A stretch of DNA of 64,000 nucleotides, taken from assembly GCA_933228895.1 (NCBI GenBank), contig OW121857.1, positions 79,045,672 to 79,109,671 of the forward strand, in the 5' to 3' direction. The stretch is from Platycnemis pennipes. Taxonomy: Eukaryota > Arthropoda > Insecta > Odonata > Platycnemididae. The notes beneath the pieces are model-generated. The model was not told the DNA's origin, searched no databases, and saw only the letters and a list, made by a program, of their open reading frames with translations. The first letter of the stretch is position 1; each line of letters starts with the position of its first letter. The translations under genes were made by a program, and so were the position numbers. Positions 49,501-59,017 of the stretch are shown here, piece by piece.

Positions 49501-52500
49501 TGTGGTATGGTGGTGGAACCACTCCGGGTGTTGAGTGGAATGTGGAGGGTCAGGGATGCAACATCCTTTGTTATCAGGAGGGTTTTCGTTCGACCCCTCC
49601 TCTCACACTCTGACACCTCTAGACCATCCCCCCCCCACCCCTTTCCCCCCTCCCCCCTGATATCCCGTGAAGATCCACCCATAACCACCTGCACGTGCTC
49701 CCGAGGATGGCCCAGAAGAAGAGGGAGGAATGTCACAGACATTCCGCGATGCTGTTCCCCCACCCCCTTCCCCCTTCACCTTTCAAGCTCAGCAAGACAG
49801 ATAAAGATACACCTGCAACTGGGATCTTTCCTCTCCCCAACCCCCCACACACCGTAAACCCCTAACTTCCGGCCATCATATAATCCTTGAGGAGATGATG
49901 CGGAAAATATGCCGAATCGCGTCCCATTTGTCATCAAGGTCTTAGTAGTAGAAAAGAAACAATATCACCCCCCAAGATCATTTATTCCATGGACGATAGA
50001 CAGAAGAAGCTATAAGTAACAACCTATGAATGATTTTTTCTGGAAATGGGCCTAGTTCCGTGCTTTCTTATAGCTGTGATTGGGCAATAGAAGACAACTA
50101 AAGCATGGTTTGGCCAGCTGCCTTCATAACAGCTTAGATGTTTGAAGCAAGTGTCTATTTTTAGCGTACATACTACATTCCTGTCTCTACTGACTATTCC
50201 GAAAATAAAATTCTTACTACGAAACGTTCAACTTTTGTTTTCTATAATTTTTTGATGCTGGGACGAAATGTTCCCAACACTACAATCGCGGACTTGAAAG
50301 CATTGACATACTTATTTTGCAATCTTTTAAGACATGTATCTTTTAAGAATGCTTTCACAAATGACCACAAAAGATATACAATATTGCCGAAGAGAACAAA
50401 AGTTAGAGAAAACAAAGATGAAATTTTTTCACAACTTTTTTAAAATGTTCAAAATTACAAAGTGCCGATTTCCCGATCCCGCTGACTTCATATTATCGAG
50501 AGTTTACTGTATCAATGCATAATTAAAAGAAAATGGAATTTAATTCCATCTGCTAAGTGGCAGAGTAATTATTCATTCAAAACTCTTTTTGTAGTCAAGC
50601 AGACCCATTAAATTATTCTTCTGAAACAATATTATAGTTAAATCCAGTATTTCTATTAGTATCATTTTGGAAGATGGTATTTTTACAGAAAACATTTATG
50701 ACTGAAGTGTTGTGTTCAATAACAAAACCTTTCCATTGGCAACTCCAATGCTTCATTCCCCTTGCAAATACCAGTGAATGATTAATTTTTGACTTCACTT
50801 GACTCTGTTAATAAAATGTTCTAATGCAGAATTCACAGATGTGTTGATTTGCTGCTTATTATTTATCATGAGGATTATTAGTTGGGGTAGTGTGGAAAAT
50901 AGGGTATATATTTAAAAATTAGGGATGGGTCGGTTCGGTTCTCGGTTCCACCGGTTCTTGAGCTTAGAACCGGAACCGAGGCCAAAAATAATCGGTACCG
51001 AAATAATTGGCGCGAAAACCAGTTTGAAACCTACTCACACTCTGAAAGTGGAGGCTTCACATTAAAACCTGGTGAAATAGTGTACTTAGATGCTTCAAAG
51101 TCTCGAATTATTCTAATTCAGTCTCTGAAAATGATTATGATTACCTTATCTTACCATTGAGCAATACAAATTAAGTGGTAAATTAAGAACCGGAACCGAG
51201 AATCGGAACCGATAACCGAAGTTAAGAACCGAACCGGAACCGAAAAAAAGTGGAACCGACCCATCCCTATTAAAAATTCTTCATCCCGTATTGTTTTCTT
51301 TTTTATGATCCCTATCTGGCTATCATTACTATTTTTATGGATGTTTAAGGCTTCTGTTGCATAATTTTTTTCATTATTTTATTTTGTTTTCTTCAATGTT
51401 TTTTGTTTCCTTGTTGACATTTTTTTAGAGTAAAGAGTAAATGTAGCAGTTGGAGAGAAGTGGACTTTTATGAGGATGTAACAATTAGAGTAATAAAAAA
51501 TTTATTCATACTCAAATAAAATGTGGCACAAATGATAAAATTGCTTAAAATTTGTTAAGAGCAGGTTTAATTAGCAGATTAATGTTGTGGTACAGCTTTA
51601 AGGAAATAGGGTTGATGTTATGAAGTAATGTTAAAAGTAAAAAACAGTGTACTAGTATTATGAAATTCTTTGGTGAATATTTTAAATATGGATGTTATTA
51701 TAAAAAAGGAGGGATGTACAGTTATGAAATATTAAAAAGCTAAAGAATGTAGCATTGCCTCTACGTGTATTTTCTCTCCCCCCTCCCTAAGAGGAGTGGG
51801 TGAGGGAAAATTGTTTATGACCTAACAAGATCTTCAGAGGATGTTGGGATGCACTGAGAAGGAAATGCAAGTGTGTGTGCCATTGGGAAGGCATGCTAAA
51901 AATGCTTTGAAGGGAAGGAACACAATAGAATTAATTAATAATAAATAGTATTTGTAATTTAGCCAATGCATGAGGTAGTTTATTTAATTACTGTGGATAA
52001 TGGAGATTGTTGGAGTTGAGGTACCATCCAGTTGAAGAAACTGGTTATTTATTATGTCATATAAATTCTAAATTCTATGCACTTCATGTTGTCATGATTT
52101 CACAGAAGTGATGAAAAATCGTAATAATTGTCTGGAATTAATTGCTATTTTTAGGAATTGTGCAGTGTCTATTTTACTAGATTTGTTACTGTGGGATAGA
52201 AATAAGGGTGGAAATTTTGACAGTTTTGCTTATAACAAGCCATTAATTTTATGTTCAGTTTTTGTTGGAAAATTGTTATTAACAGTGGACCCAAACACTG
52301 ATGACCTGTTTCAGTAATGTTGTTAATATATTATTTCTATGAAAATCTTAAAGAAATTTAAGTCCATTTAGTCAATTGCAATGCCAAGTTTAGTTCATAT
52401 CAATGTCTGATAGTGATGAATAATTATTTTTATGTGAATTTTAGCAAGAGGCGTAAAACTGAGAAGGTGGGAAAAGGTTTACGGCATTTTTCTATGAAGG

Positions 52501-55500
52501 TTTGCGAAAAAGTTCGTAGAAAAGGAACCACCTCTTACAATGAGGTAGCTGATGAACTTGTGGCTGAATTCACAAATCCAGTGTCCATGTCTGCTGCATC
52601 TGATCAGGTATTTTGTTTACCTTGTGTTGTTCTCATAATTTTTTCTAGCTCATGAATTTTTTGGGTGGGATCTTTTATTGTCATTGAGAAGTTATTGACA
52701 ATTTTTCATTCTTGCTCTTTGACATTCTGATTCATGCCATGGCATTTTGTTTATTACACGTTTTAAAGCATCACTTTTCCCCATATCTTAGATTTACAAA
52801 ATATGTTCAATTCTGTGCCAGTGATATTTATTTGACCTTAATAGCATTCCATTTTCACATTTTTTGCTCATATTTTATCTTTTCTTTTTTTCTGTCGGTC
52901 ATTCTGATACACCTTATTTTTATATGTTTATTCATTTAATCGACATTTCTTTTGAAGATGTATCCTGTGATTTATGGATTTACTTGTGGTTTCATGTAAC
53001 TTCTTTACCTTGACTTAGGCTTGATTTGTGATGGTGTGCCCATTTTTTGTGACCTGGAAAATAGTGTTCCTTTTAAAAATCACATGTTATGCTATAAAAA
53101 ATATATATTAAGGTGACTTGGGTAAATAATGACTAGTGTTTGATGTTGATGATAATGATGAGTGCCATAACAGTTAGCTGTCAAATATATCCCTCAATTC
53201 ATAAATTTTATAAAACTTCATTGCGTGTCGACCAATTTGCTAATGTGTTGTAAAATGTACAAAAACTAAACATCTTGTATGAATTGCAGTATATTGTGTC
53301 TTAATAGTTGGGATTTACTTATCTTCCCCATTCTTTGTACAAAAATCCCCTTTTATTCTTAAATATGTATTGTAATGTAAGTCATCATACCAGTATAGGG
53401 AGTAAATTATATTTGACTAATTTTGAAAACAATTCTTTGTACTCAGTATGATCAGAAAAATATTCGTCGGAGAGTATATGATGCTCTCAATGTTCTCATG
53501 GCCATGAGCATCATCTCTAAGGAGAAAAAGGAAATTCGCTGGTTAGGTCTTCCTACTAATTCTCTTCAAGAATGCCGTGCCCTTGAAATTGACAGGAAAA
53601 AGAGGCTGGAAAGGATTCGGCAGAAGACTCGTCACTTGCATGATCTTATAATACAGGTATGTTTTTTCCTGATAAAATTTCATTATTAGAATGTAATTAA
53701 AATTAGTCTTCATTAGCTCTTCCAGCTTTTTTTTATTAGTTGTGAAAAATTATTTCATAAGCCCCCTTAACCTTTGCATGCAGGTGTTGAGTGAGGTTTG
53801 ACAGGGCTATGTGATGCAGTAACTTACACATTGAGAGTCACTCAACCCATGTTTGTCATGATTACAAGGCACTTTTTTCGTTTTTGTAATATAGTTGTTG
53901 TGGCAACTAAAAGTAAATTTTGGAACAAATGGAACACACTGTTGCTCAAAACATGGATTGTTGAAAGTTAATGTGTTTTCTTCTGTTTGAGATCTCAATC
54001 TTTAAAATTGGGCTCATTTCAAATAAATTCCAAGTGCTCTACAGTCAAAAAGGGAAGAAAGATATTTGAGTTCAAAGGCTTACTTGAAGATTTGAAGTGT
54101 AATGTCAGTTCACTCATTTATTTAGAATAATTTTTGTTTCTTATTAACTATACATGTCAGCTTTGTACCTGTTTGTTCTGGTCTAAGTCTGTTGGAATCA
54201 TGTGAAGATAGTAATTATCAGAAATTTTGGCTCCATTAATGGCACTTGAGCTTAATTTTCACACATGTGTATAAAACAATTATCAGAACCTTATAAAATA
54301 ATTTCAAACAGCTTGGTGGAAGTATTTTAAAAAATGAATCAATCTTGGAATTCAAGCAAATGATGAAGTAATTGAAGGTTTTAAAGAATTCCTTACAGTA
54401 CAAAATTACTCTTAGATGTTTGTAACTATAATTAGGTGATTTATCCATGGACATTTCTTGCCATTATTGCCATAAATTGGGGTTTCAAGAATAGGCTGTT
54501 ATAAAAATTAGTTGTTACAATAAGGTCTTGGAGTCTCTTACTTACTTAATTAAACATCTTCACTCACTTGGTTTACGGTTACGATAACCTCTTTGTAGAC
54601 AGGATTGTAATGAGCAAGCATAATATTCACCTGGGAATCTGATTTAGGGCTGATTAGTCATTCTAAGGATGATGTGGGTACTTAATGGTAAAGTCATGGA
54701 AGAACTTTCGGTTGTGGAAATCATGGAAACTTCAAATAAAGCAGTTGCACTATTCACATGAAATTTTATGTGGAGAAGTGCTGCTGTTTTATTGTACTAT
54801 TTTACCTTACTTCCTCAACATAAAGCCTTTATCTTCTGGACTATAAATCATGGGAAGTTTAGGGAATTTTTTGAAAATTCATGGAGGATTAATTTGAATC
54901 TGTTGTACCTGGTTGTTTTTAGAAGAGGTGGAGCATATTCCTCGGGCAGTGGTTTAAAATATCAAAATTCTTGCACCCTCTTCAAGGAATGAAGGCCAAG
55001 CCAAAGATTTGAGATGTGAATGATGATATGGATGATAGAAGTTGTCAAGAAGTGAAAAAGGCAAACCTAATTTATCGGTTGAAGAAGACAAGTGGTCAAC
55101 ATAGATCAGCAGCCTGATAAATTATGCTCTGGAGTGGTTCTGTGATGGATAATCATTCATACTTTGCTACATAGGGTATTTGTTTTGTCTTTTAGGCCAT
55201 AGTGTCTTTGTATTGATAATATGCTTTTATGTATTTATTGTCTGATCCTGAAATTTGACTTGACTATCCTTAGCCAATGTTATAACCATAATTTTTTCCC
55301 TTGAGTTTCTACATTTATCGTGTTTTGTTTTCCCTCCTGTTTCTTTAGAATTATTTTTAGTGACAATTATTTTAAAAGAGTGTGGTGTGGTTACCATTTT
55401 TTATCCCCCTCAAGGCCATCCTGAGATACATTGTTTATCCTATTTTTCTTGTTAATATTAGTTGTGGTTGACCTTGTTCTGAAATTATTTCAGTGATGTT

Positions 55501-56231
55501 GATGTTCCTTCATTGCAGAAAAGATTTGTATTTGTCAAAAACACATTCTTCTCTTTTTCTGTATTTCTTAGGCTTTTGTCATTAAATGTGTCATAAAAAT
55601 TCAGAAAAATGATTATTGCCAACATGCATCCATAAATTTCCTATTGTGAATTTTGTCAAACCTCTTTTAAGTGTTAATTAATTTACTTCGATTCTCAATT
55701 GCACATCAATTAAACTTTTTGATGACACTTCAACAATTTTGATGACACATGTAGGAAATTGTTTATATTTACTTCGTCTGATTGTGGTTCAAGTAAACTA
55801 CTTTATTGTCTTGGAATTTATTTTTTCTATTCATGAAGACTGATTTTAAAGCATAATAATGTATTGTGGTCATGTAGTGAAGAGCTTGGCTTAACCTCTG
55901 TAGAAAGAATCAAGGAGAGATTGATTTGATACATTTAGATTACTGTATTAGGGAGTCGTGATTCTTGTTGTGGTTTTAACACCATATAGTGGTGGAATTA
56001 AGATTATTCAATGCAATAATTTACTGTAGCCTTGCTGTTTACATTTTATATTATTTGTTCTTTATCTCTTCCATAGCAAATAGCATTTAAAAACTTGGTG
56101 GAGAGGAACCGAGAGGCTGAAAAGCTCCAAGGTGGAAACCCACCACCTCCAAACTCAGCAATCCAGCTTCCGTTCATCATTGTCAGCACAAGCAAAAATA
56201 CTGTGATCGATTGCAGTATATCAAATGACAA
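25495..56231 (+). CDS. Dp: Dp / TFDP, E2F dimerisation partner, 3'-partial, eight exons in window
   Basis: The eight exons encode 414 residues and two extra bases: 25495-25543, 26308-26411, 43046-43097, 43243-43385, 46060-46427, 52445-52607, 53447-53656 and 56077-56231. All junction phases agree. Residues from [20 protein letters not shown] onward match human TFDP1: winged-helix DNA-binding domain with [16 protein letters not shown], then a coiled coil ([16 protein letters not shown]) and the marked-box region ([20 protein letters not shown]). The protein pairs with E2F in the nucleus to bind cell-cycle promoters. The N-terminal half is Thr/Val/Gln-rich, with a polyglutamine run encoded by exon 5. 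The start is the first ATG in good context (AAAATGG) opposite Fsn. The exon that would encode the FEYLFNF homologue and the acidic tail was not found and must be beyond 64 kb. Confidence 0.96.
25544..26307 (+). other. Dp intron 1
   Basis: This is a 764-bp GT-AG intron. No repeat or coding sequence is recognised. Confidence 0.7.
26308..26411 (+). CDS. Dp: Dp exon 2
   Basis: The exon encodes [20 protein letters not shown] and then [14 protein letters not shown]. The acceptor is TTTTTTCAG and the donor GTAATG; phase 1 to 0. Confidence 0.9.
28550..29560 (-). pseudogene. piggyBac-type transposase relic A
   Basis: Minus-strand pieces match piggyBac transposases in order: [16 protein letters not shown] (catalytic-core SIDE motif), then [14 protein letters not shown], then [20 protein letters not shown] with HEKHISKD (the usual VGTVRKNR block). 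A piece including [20 protein letters not shown] follows, then [13 protein letters not shown] where family members have a GVDLxDQ-type motif. Frameshifts and stops separate the pieces. No ends were identified. Confidence 0.7.
29655..29860 (-). repeat. PLE terminal-repeat fragment with TATA-like motif and hammerhead-like core
   Basis: On the minus strand a C-rich tract is followed by TATATAAGTG (about 29780), then CTGATGA (29748-29742), AACGTTAATCGT, a degraded GAAAC box (CAAAAC) and CATGGTT, then the sequence shared with the palindrome at 7.6 kb. The order resembles the fragment at 58.0 kb. Confidence 0.55.
30128..31890. repeat. Possible foldback with CRE-containing arms
   Basis: The arm at 30140-30185 (CAGGCCGGA ... 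TGACGTCAT ... CAGGAGGCCT) is mirrored, with indels, at 31822-31885 (AGGCCTCCTG ... TGACGTCAT ... TCCGGCCTG). The 1.6 kb between shows no coding sequence. Ends and target duplication are not defined. Confidence 0.35.
32360..32566 (-). pseudogene. piggyBac-type transposase relic B, part
   Basis: The minus strand gives [20 protein letters not shown] then HGFGQ, the catalytic-core region of piggyBac transposases (a T/S-DE-x-MIP motif). It stops exactly at the TA into which the mariner at 32569-33926 is inserted. A likely N-terminal part is at 33.93-34.36 kb. Confidence 0.55.
32569..33926 (+). mobile_element. mariner element, 1358 bp, frameshifted
   Basis: Long inverted ends start CGAGGGTCGTTCAATAAGTA and are followed by ATGCCCCATATTTTTTTTC. 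The element is flanked by TA at 32567-32568 and 33927-33928. The ends match almost perfectly, so the insertion is fairly young. Confidence 0.95.
32729..33819 (+). pseudogene. mariner transposase, D,D34D type, broken by frameshift
   Basis: The coding sequence starts at ATG 32729 with an N-terminal helix-turn-helix region (residues about 10-110) including [10 protein letters not shown] and DLPRSGRP. Catalytic residues are visible: D of [12 protein letters not shown] of [10 protein letters not shown], and D of [18 protein letters not shown]. The frame shifts near 33340, where KKF is followed out of frame by the [12 protein letters not shown] block; bases seem to be deleted there. A second oddity is an extra stretch near 33065-33105, made of repeated GATCGA/GACTCTCG pieces, between VSSGSVC and [10 protein letters not shown]. 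The usual length is about 345 aa. Inactive as read. Confidence 0.93.
33930..34360 (-). pseudogene. Possible N-terminal part of piggyBac relic B
   Basis: The minus strand encodes an acidic stretch ([18 protein letters not shown]) of the kind found at the N-terminus of piggyBac-family proteins, and degraded sequence down to the mariner insertion. The match is compositional rather than motif-based. Confidence 0.3.
35157..35293 (-). repeat. 3' LTR of the gypsy-type element
   Basis: On the plus strand it begins TGTGGTATTCGAGGATTGG and ends TTTGTCACA. It is 137 bp long, short for an LTR, and near-identical to the copy at 36985-37121. Confidence 0.85.
36965..36984 (-). promoter_or_regulatory. Primer-binding site, tRNA-Leu type
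   Basis: The minus strand reads TGGTGGCAGCAGTGGGATTC directly inside the 5' LTR. It is complementary to a tRNA 3' end including CCA. The complement GAATCCCACTGCTGCCACCA matches the 3' end of animal tRNA-Leu (AAG/TAA type) with one mismatch. Confidence 0.7.
36985..37121 (-). repeat. 5' LTR of the gypsy-type element
   Basis: This is the partner of the LTR at 35157-35293, with a few substitutions such as GCCTGACAC for GCCCGACAC. Confidence 0.85.
37660..37745 (-). repeat. SINE fragment, inverted relative to the 17.5 kb copy
   Basis: On the minus strand it reads ACGTTGATATGAAGAGGTTG and onward through GTCGATAGAAGAATTGAGTG, as at 17550-17620. The tRNA-like head is missing. Confidence 0.55.
38690..38980 (-). 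pseudogene. LINE reverse-transcriptase fragment
   Basis: The minus strand encodes [20 protein letters not shown], where FADD is the catalytic RT motif of non-LTR elements, then a diverged continuation with stops. The 5' and 3' ends are not seen. Confidence 0.6.
39050..39291. repeat. hAT-like repeat, copy 1
   Basis: Shared with 39990-40218 in the same orientation: CACAACCTCT, CTTGTCAGTAT, GATCTGGAT, ACTGTCTTTG, ending CCATCCCTA, a typical hAT terminus. The left terminus was not found. Confidence 0.5.
39990..40218. repeat. hAT-like repeat, copy 2
   Basis: This is the partner of the copy at 39050-39291, likewise ending in CCATCCCTA. The two are diverged, with several indels. Confidence 0.5.
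40951..42114. mobile_element. Foldback element FB1, 1164 bp
   Basis: The outer arms at 40951-41182 and 41891-42114 are closely matching inverted copies apart from one 12-base indel. Ends are GAGTCATTCC / GGAATGACTC, flanked by CACA at 40947-40950 and 42115-42118. Inside are a second inverted pair (41205-41277 with 41430-41502, GGTACTGAAAGAATTTTTC) and a third (about 41344-41400 with 41505-41565) interleaved with it. No transposase is seen. Confidence 0.88.
43046..43097 (+). CDS. Dp: Dp exon 3 (52 nt)
   Basis: This small exon after TATTATAG encodes [17 protein letters not shown]; donor GTAAGT, phase 0 to 1. It lies between the two foldbacks. Confidence 0.8.
43243..43385 (+). CDS. Dp: Dp exon 4
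   Basis: The exon encodes [20 protein letters not shown] through [12 protein letters not shown]. The acceptor is TTGTCTAG and the donor AAG|GTTTTA, a weak consensus; phase 1 to 0. Confidence 0.88.
43440..43556 (-). repeat. tRNA-derived SINE fragment
   Basis: On the minus strand GGTGCTGTAACTGACTTAAGC is followed by a B box GGTTCAAATCCCAGTC and a TTTCTTCTC-type tail, as in the SINE at 17.7 kb. It abuts the Tigger relic. Confidence 0.5.
43557..45680 (-). mobile_element. Tigger relic interrupted by foldback FB2
   Basis: 43557-43860 matches 59962-60265 of the better-preserved Tigger (CTACCTTCCATCAACCAAT and neighbours), and 44985-45680 matches its 60320-61827 end minus about 0.8 kb. FB2 sits between them. 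About 300 bp at 44685-44985 has no counterpart. It ends AGAGGTTTAACTG, a decayed Tigger terminus. Confidence 0.8.
43864..44652. mobile_element. Foldback element FB2, 789 bp
   Basis: The ends are GGGTCATTCC / GGAATGACCC with arms of about 190 bp, and TTCT flanks both sides (43860-43863, 44653-44656). The intact sequence at 60.26 kb reads GCATCTTCAG where this copy has GCTTCT|FB2|TTCTTCAG, which confirms insertion with a 4-bp duplication. The arms share CAGATTTCGATGAAACTTTG with FB1 (CAGATTTCAACAAAAATTGG). Confidence 0.9.
46060..46427 (+). CDS. Dp: Dp exon 5 with glutamine-rich region
   Basis: The exon encodes [20 protein letters not shown], an Ala/Thr/Val stretch, then glutamine runs ([20 protein letters not shown]) and [20 protein letters not shown]. 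Acceptor ATTGCAG, donor GTGAGT, phase 0 to 2. It parallels the human GTPQRP...SAGKRNRK region but is longer. Confidence 0.92.
46261..46340 (+). repeat. Imperfect CAG/CAA trinucleotide repeat (coding)
   Basis: Runs of CAG with CAA interruptions lie in frame in Dp exon 5 and encode glutamine. Length variation between individuals is likely. Confidence 0.85.
47504..49889. repeat. Distant inverted arms 2.3 kb apart
   Basis: 47504-47580 (AAGGATTATTATGGCCGG ... GGTTTACGGTGTGTGGGGG ... GGTCCC) matches the complement of 49821-49889 with small indels. The interior is richer in GC than its surroundings. It may be the arms of a larger transposon; no ends were defined. Confidence 0.4.
49625..49790 (+). 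repeat. C-rich low-complexity tract
   Basis: There are several runs of six or more C separated by A/T (for example around 49627-49660 and 49757-49775). The minus strand has quadruplex-forming potential. Confidence 0.5.
50920..51269. mobile_element. 350-bp hAT-type MITE
   Basis: Inverted ends TAGGGATGGGTCGGTTC... / ...CCGACCCATCCCTA are flanked by an exact 8-bp duplication, TTAAAAAT (50912-50919 and 51270-51277), the hAT signature. Subterminal regions are packed with GGTTC/GAACC and GGAACCGA repeats on opposite strands. No coding capacity. Confidence 0.93.
52445..52607 (+). CDS. Dp: Dp exon 6 (start of DNA-binding domain)
   Basis: The exon encodes [20 protein letters not shown] and then [20 protein letters not shown]. 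The acceptor is ATTTTAG, and phase 2 completes a Tyr codon split with exon 5. Donor CAG|GTATTT. Confidence 0.97.
52608..53446 (+). other. Dp intron 6
   Basis: Intron of 839 bp, T-rich. No repeat or gene recognised. Confidence 0.7.
53447..53656 (+). CDS. Dp: Dp exon 7 (DNA recognition and dimerisation)
   Basis: The exon encodes [20 protein letters not shown], then [19 protein letters not shown] and a heptad-like [24 protein letters not shown] is the DNA-contacting motif shared with E2F. Phase 0 at both ends. Confidence 0.98.
53657..56076 (+). other. Dp intron 7 (2.4 kb)
   Basis: AT-rich intron. No gene or nameable repeat seen. Confidence 0.6.
56077..56231 (+). CDS. Dp: Dp exon 8 (coiled coil end and marked box start)
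   Basis: The exon encodes [20 protein letters not shown], then [18 protein letters not shown] and [13 protein letters not shown]. The donor is GTAAGC; it ends in phase 2, so the gene continues outside the window. Confidence 0.97.
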
Positions 56232-57959
56232 GTAAGCTCATCATATTATTTTATGCCTTCTATAAGATTATTCCAAGTTATGGCAGGCAATTAAATATGG
56301 TGGGGATTGAGCCTGATTGTAAAGAAGTAAGTAAAAGCAATTGAACTATTGGCATTAGAGAAATAGGGATAATGTGAATGATGCTTGGGGGTGAAGGAAA
56401 CGAGACACAGTGGAGATGCCACATGGAGAAGGAAGATGTGTGTTCTACTCCAAGGGGTAGCAAGATGTGGAAAATAATATCCTCCCTCTTAGGCAAACTG
56501 GAAAGTATCTAATTGTATTTGATGAAATTCAGAATGTATGGAGACAGTGTGTGAAAGAAATGAATGGCCTGTTCTCTTGAATGGGTAAGAAATCAAGTGC
56601 ATAAGAGAGTAAACAGTTTAATGTAATACCTGGTGGTGAGAAACTGTTCTTGTGGGGAATGCAGTGGTTATAAAATATACGCCACTAGGACTGTTGAGGA
56701 ATCTAAAATAGAAATATACTTTTTTAGGGATGAGTGATAAAGAAGTAAAGGGCTTAAGGAGTTTTTGAATGCTAATTTGTTGTCCACTCCGTTAAAAGCA
56801 CTGTGATGTGAAGATACTACAATGATAAATAAAATCTTGCTCACAATATAAGTGGTCTGTGCAACCATTGGAGGAAAGTTGGAGAGGAAGGCTGATGATT
56901 TTGTTGTTGAAGTTGTGGTTGGTTTTCAGATAAACAGAGCAATTCATTAAGGGGCTGTTATAGTGAGAGTAGTGTTTGAAAAGATTCAAGAGAACAATCC
57001 AGTCTTTTTCCCCTTGGATTATTTTGAGAATGCAGTGGATTGAGTGAAATATTGAGTTGCATGAGTGCTAATGGCTGAATAATCTAGTGTAGTGGTAGTC
57101 CGTAAATTTAAGGACCCTTGCGTCACACACAACGAGAATGAACAATTAACCTAAATATGGTATTCGTTATTTTAATGTTTGAGAGTAATTATTTCCCTGC
57201 TAACTTATTAAAATTCTAAACGGGGCGATAATAGTTACAGCGGACTAAAAGTTAAGCGTATAGAATGTGGATACACGCAGAATGCAGAAATGTTACATAC
57301 AGATAATTTTTACGTTGCTTTAATTTGAAATGAATTGCAGAAAATGAGAGAGATTAAAAACGAGGATTATTGAATCAATTTAGTTGCTTATGTAATAGCT
57401 TTGAGTGAAATATGTTTTGTATTAAATTTTAAATGAAAGAAATGCTTACAGTGGGAATTAATTACAGTGGCCTTGGTTCAAATACAAAAAAAAGACCTGT
57501 AATGCATTAAATTGTATGGTGTCAAAATAAGCGTTAAGGAGGGAAAATAAGAATCGGAAGTGGCCAGTTGAAAACAATTTTAAATGGAAAAGTAATGAAA
57601 ATCACTTGGCGCAAGACATGAGCTGTAAGGAAGATGGATGAATTCTTTCCAGACTTGAGTCCTGTCAGTGTTTTTTAATTATTTTTCGAGTGTGATTGGG
57701 GATTAGAACAATACTACAGCTGAGCATACACTAGGGTTTGTTAATTTTCCTGAGCATCTTAAACACACACCACAAGGTGAACACAGTACTTAGCTGTCTC
57801 AATTTGGCATTAATCTCTTTCCAGAACTAGCATGGATATGTGAAGTTGCAATGCTAGCATGACTGCGACGAAAACCTGATAAGGACTTCTTGGACTTCTA
57901 CTATTGGTTAACCATTTCAGCTTGATAACGTAAATGAAAGTAAAATTCCACAGACTTTT

Positions 57960-58085
57960 ATTTAAACAGACCTAGGTTTCGACTTACACAGTCATTATCA
58001 AGGTGACAATGGTACATCACGAGCCCCTTATATACATAATAGAGTGAGGGGGGGATTATGTCCCCTGCGAGGGAGGGGTAGTGAG
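57960..58085 (-). repeat. PLE terminal-repeat fragment with hammerhead-like core
   Basis: The minus strand reads: C-rich tract, GTATATAAGGGG, then TTGATAA (58001-57995), GACT/AGTC mini-stem, GAAAC (57980-57976), CTAG, GTC (57971-57969). This is the same order as at 29.7 kb, with TATA about 30 bp before the CTGATGA-like box. Confidence 0.6.
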
Positions 58086-59017
58086 GGGCAGGATTAATTC
58101 CCTGATACATCTCTATTCTTTCCAAGACTAGATCACATGCAGCTACCACAGCCATCGGAGCAGCTAAGAAGATTTGGATGCAACTGGAACTTAAAAAGTG
58201 GTTCGCAATCTGTGATTCACTGTCACATTATCTTTATTAGTTACATATGGACTTGGGTTTCTCTTTATGTTAGATCGAGTGGTGCCATATAGGGGATATA
58301 GTGAAAACCTCCGTCAGTGTAATTGCCTTTAAGAAATCAAAAGTTATTCATTTGAAATTAAGTCGACTTCTTGTCACACAAAACTTTGTTACTCATCTAC
58401 TTCATCCGTTATCCTCTGAAAGGGTGGTATGTGATAATGCTGCAGTTGTCGCTTCATTTTACCCTAGAGTGGTTAATCTTTCAGACTAATCATTTCTCAT
58501 AACCAGAGTTACAACTACTTAACAAAGGCTTCAAATGTTCTCCGACCTTGCCCTTGTGCCACAAAAATCTGATTAATTAACCTAGCCGCTGACTGTGACT
58601 TTCTCCTCCGAAAAGAAACTCCTGGTTACAAATACCAGATGGCTGAACACCTTTCCAAGTACAGTAAAACCTCTCTATATCGAAATGGAAGGGACCAATT
58701 TTTTAGTCATTTTGATAAGTGGAGGTTCATTATAAAGAGGTTTTAGCAAAATGAACACATATGAAACTTATTGGTAGTAAAATGTGCTGCTTTCTCTTTG
58801 ATTACTATATTTGTATATTTAAATATATGCAATTATGCTTTTTCATAGTTTTAATGTTTATAATAATAAAAACAAGGGTACAAAAAATTACTTAAGCACT
58901 CTCCGCCGAAAAAAATTTTTAATTTCTGTTTGTTTCATTTTTTTTCAAATTCTTTTGTGATGATATCTTCCATCTTATTTAATAATAGTAGATTTTCACT
59001 TCTGCAGTCCTCCATAT

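Larger units (their letters stand above)
46428..52444 (+). other. Dp intron 5 (6.0 kb)
   Basis: The intron holds the inverted arms at 47.5/49.85 kb and a hAT MITE at 50.9 kb. In 46428-47500, 47580-49820, 49890-50919 and 51270-52444 I see no gene. Open frames at 47.6-49.8 kb are due to GC-rich, low-complexity sequence. Confidence 0.55.

Noticed and set aside
47451..49860. Several open frames over 100 codons on both strands
   Set aside because: They overlap each other in GC-rich and low-complexity DNA, give proline/arginine/serine-rich peptides and match no family.
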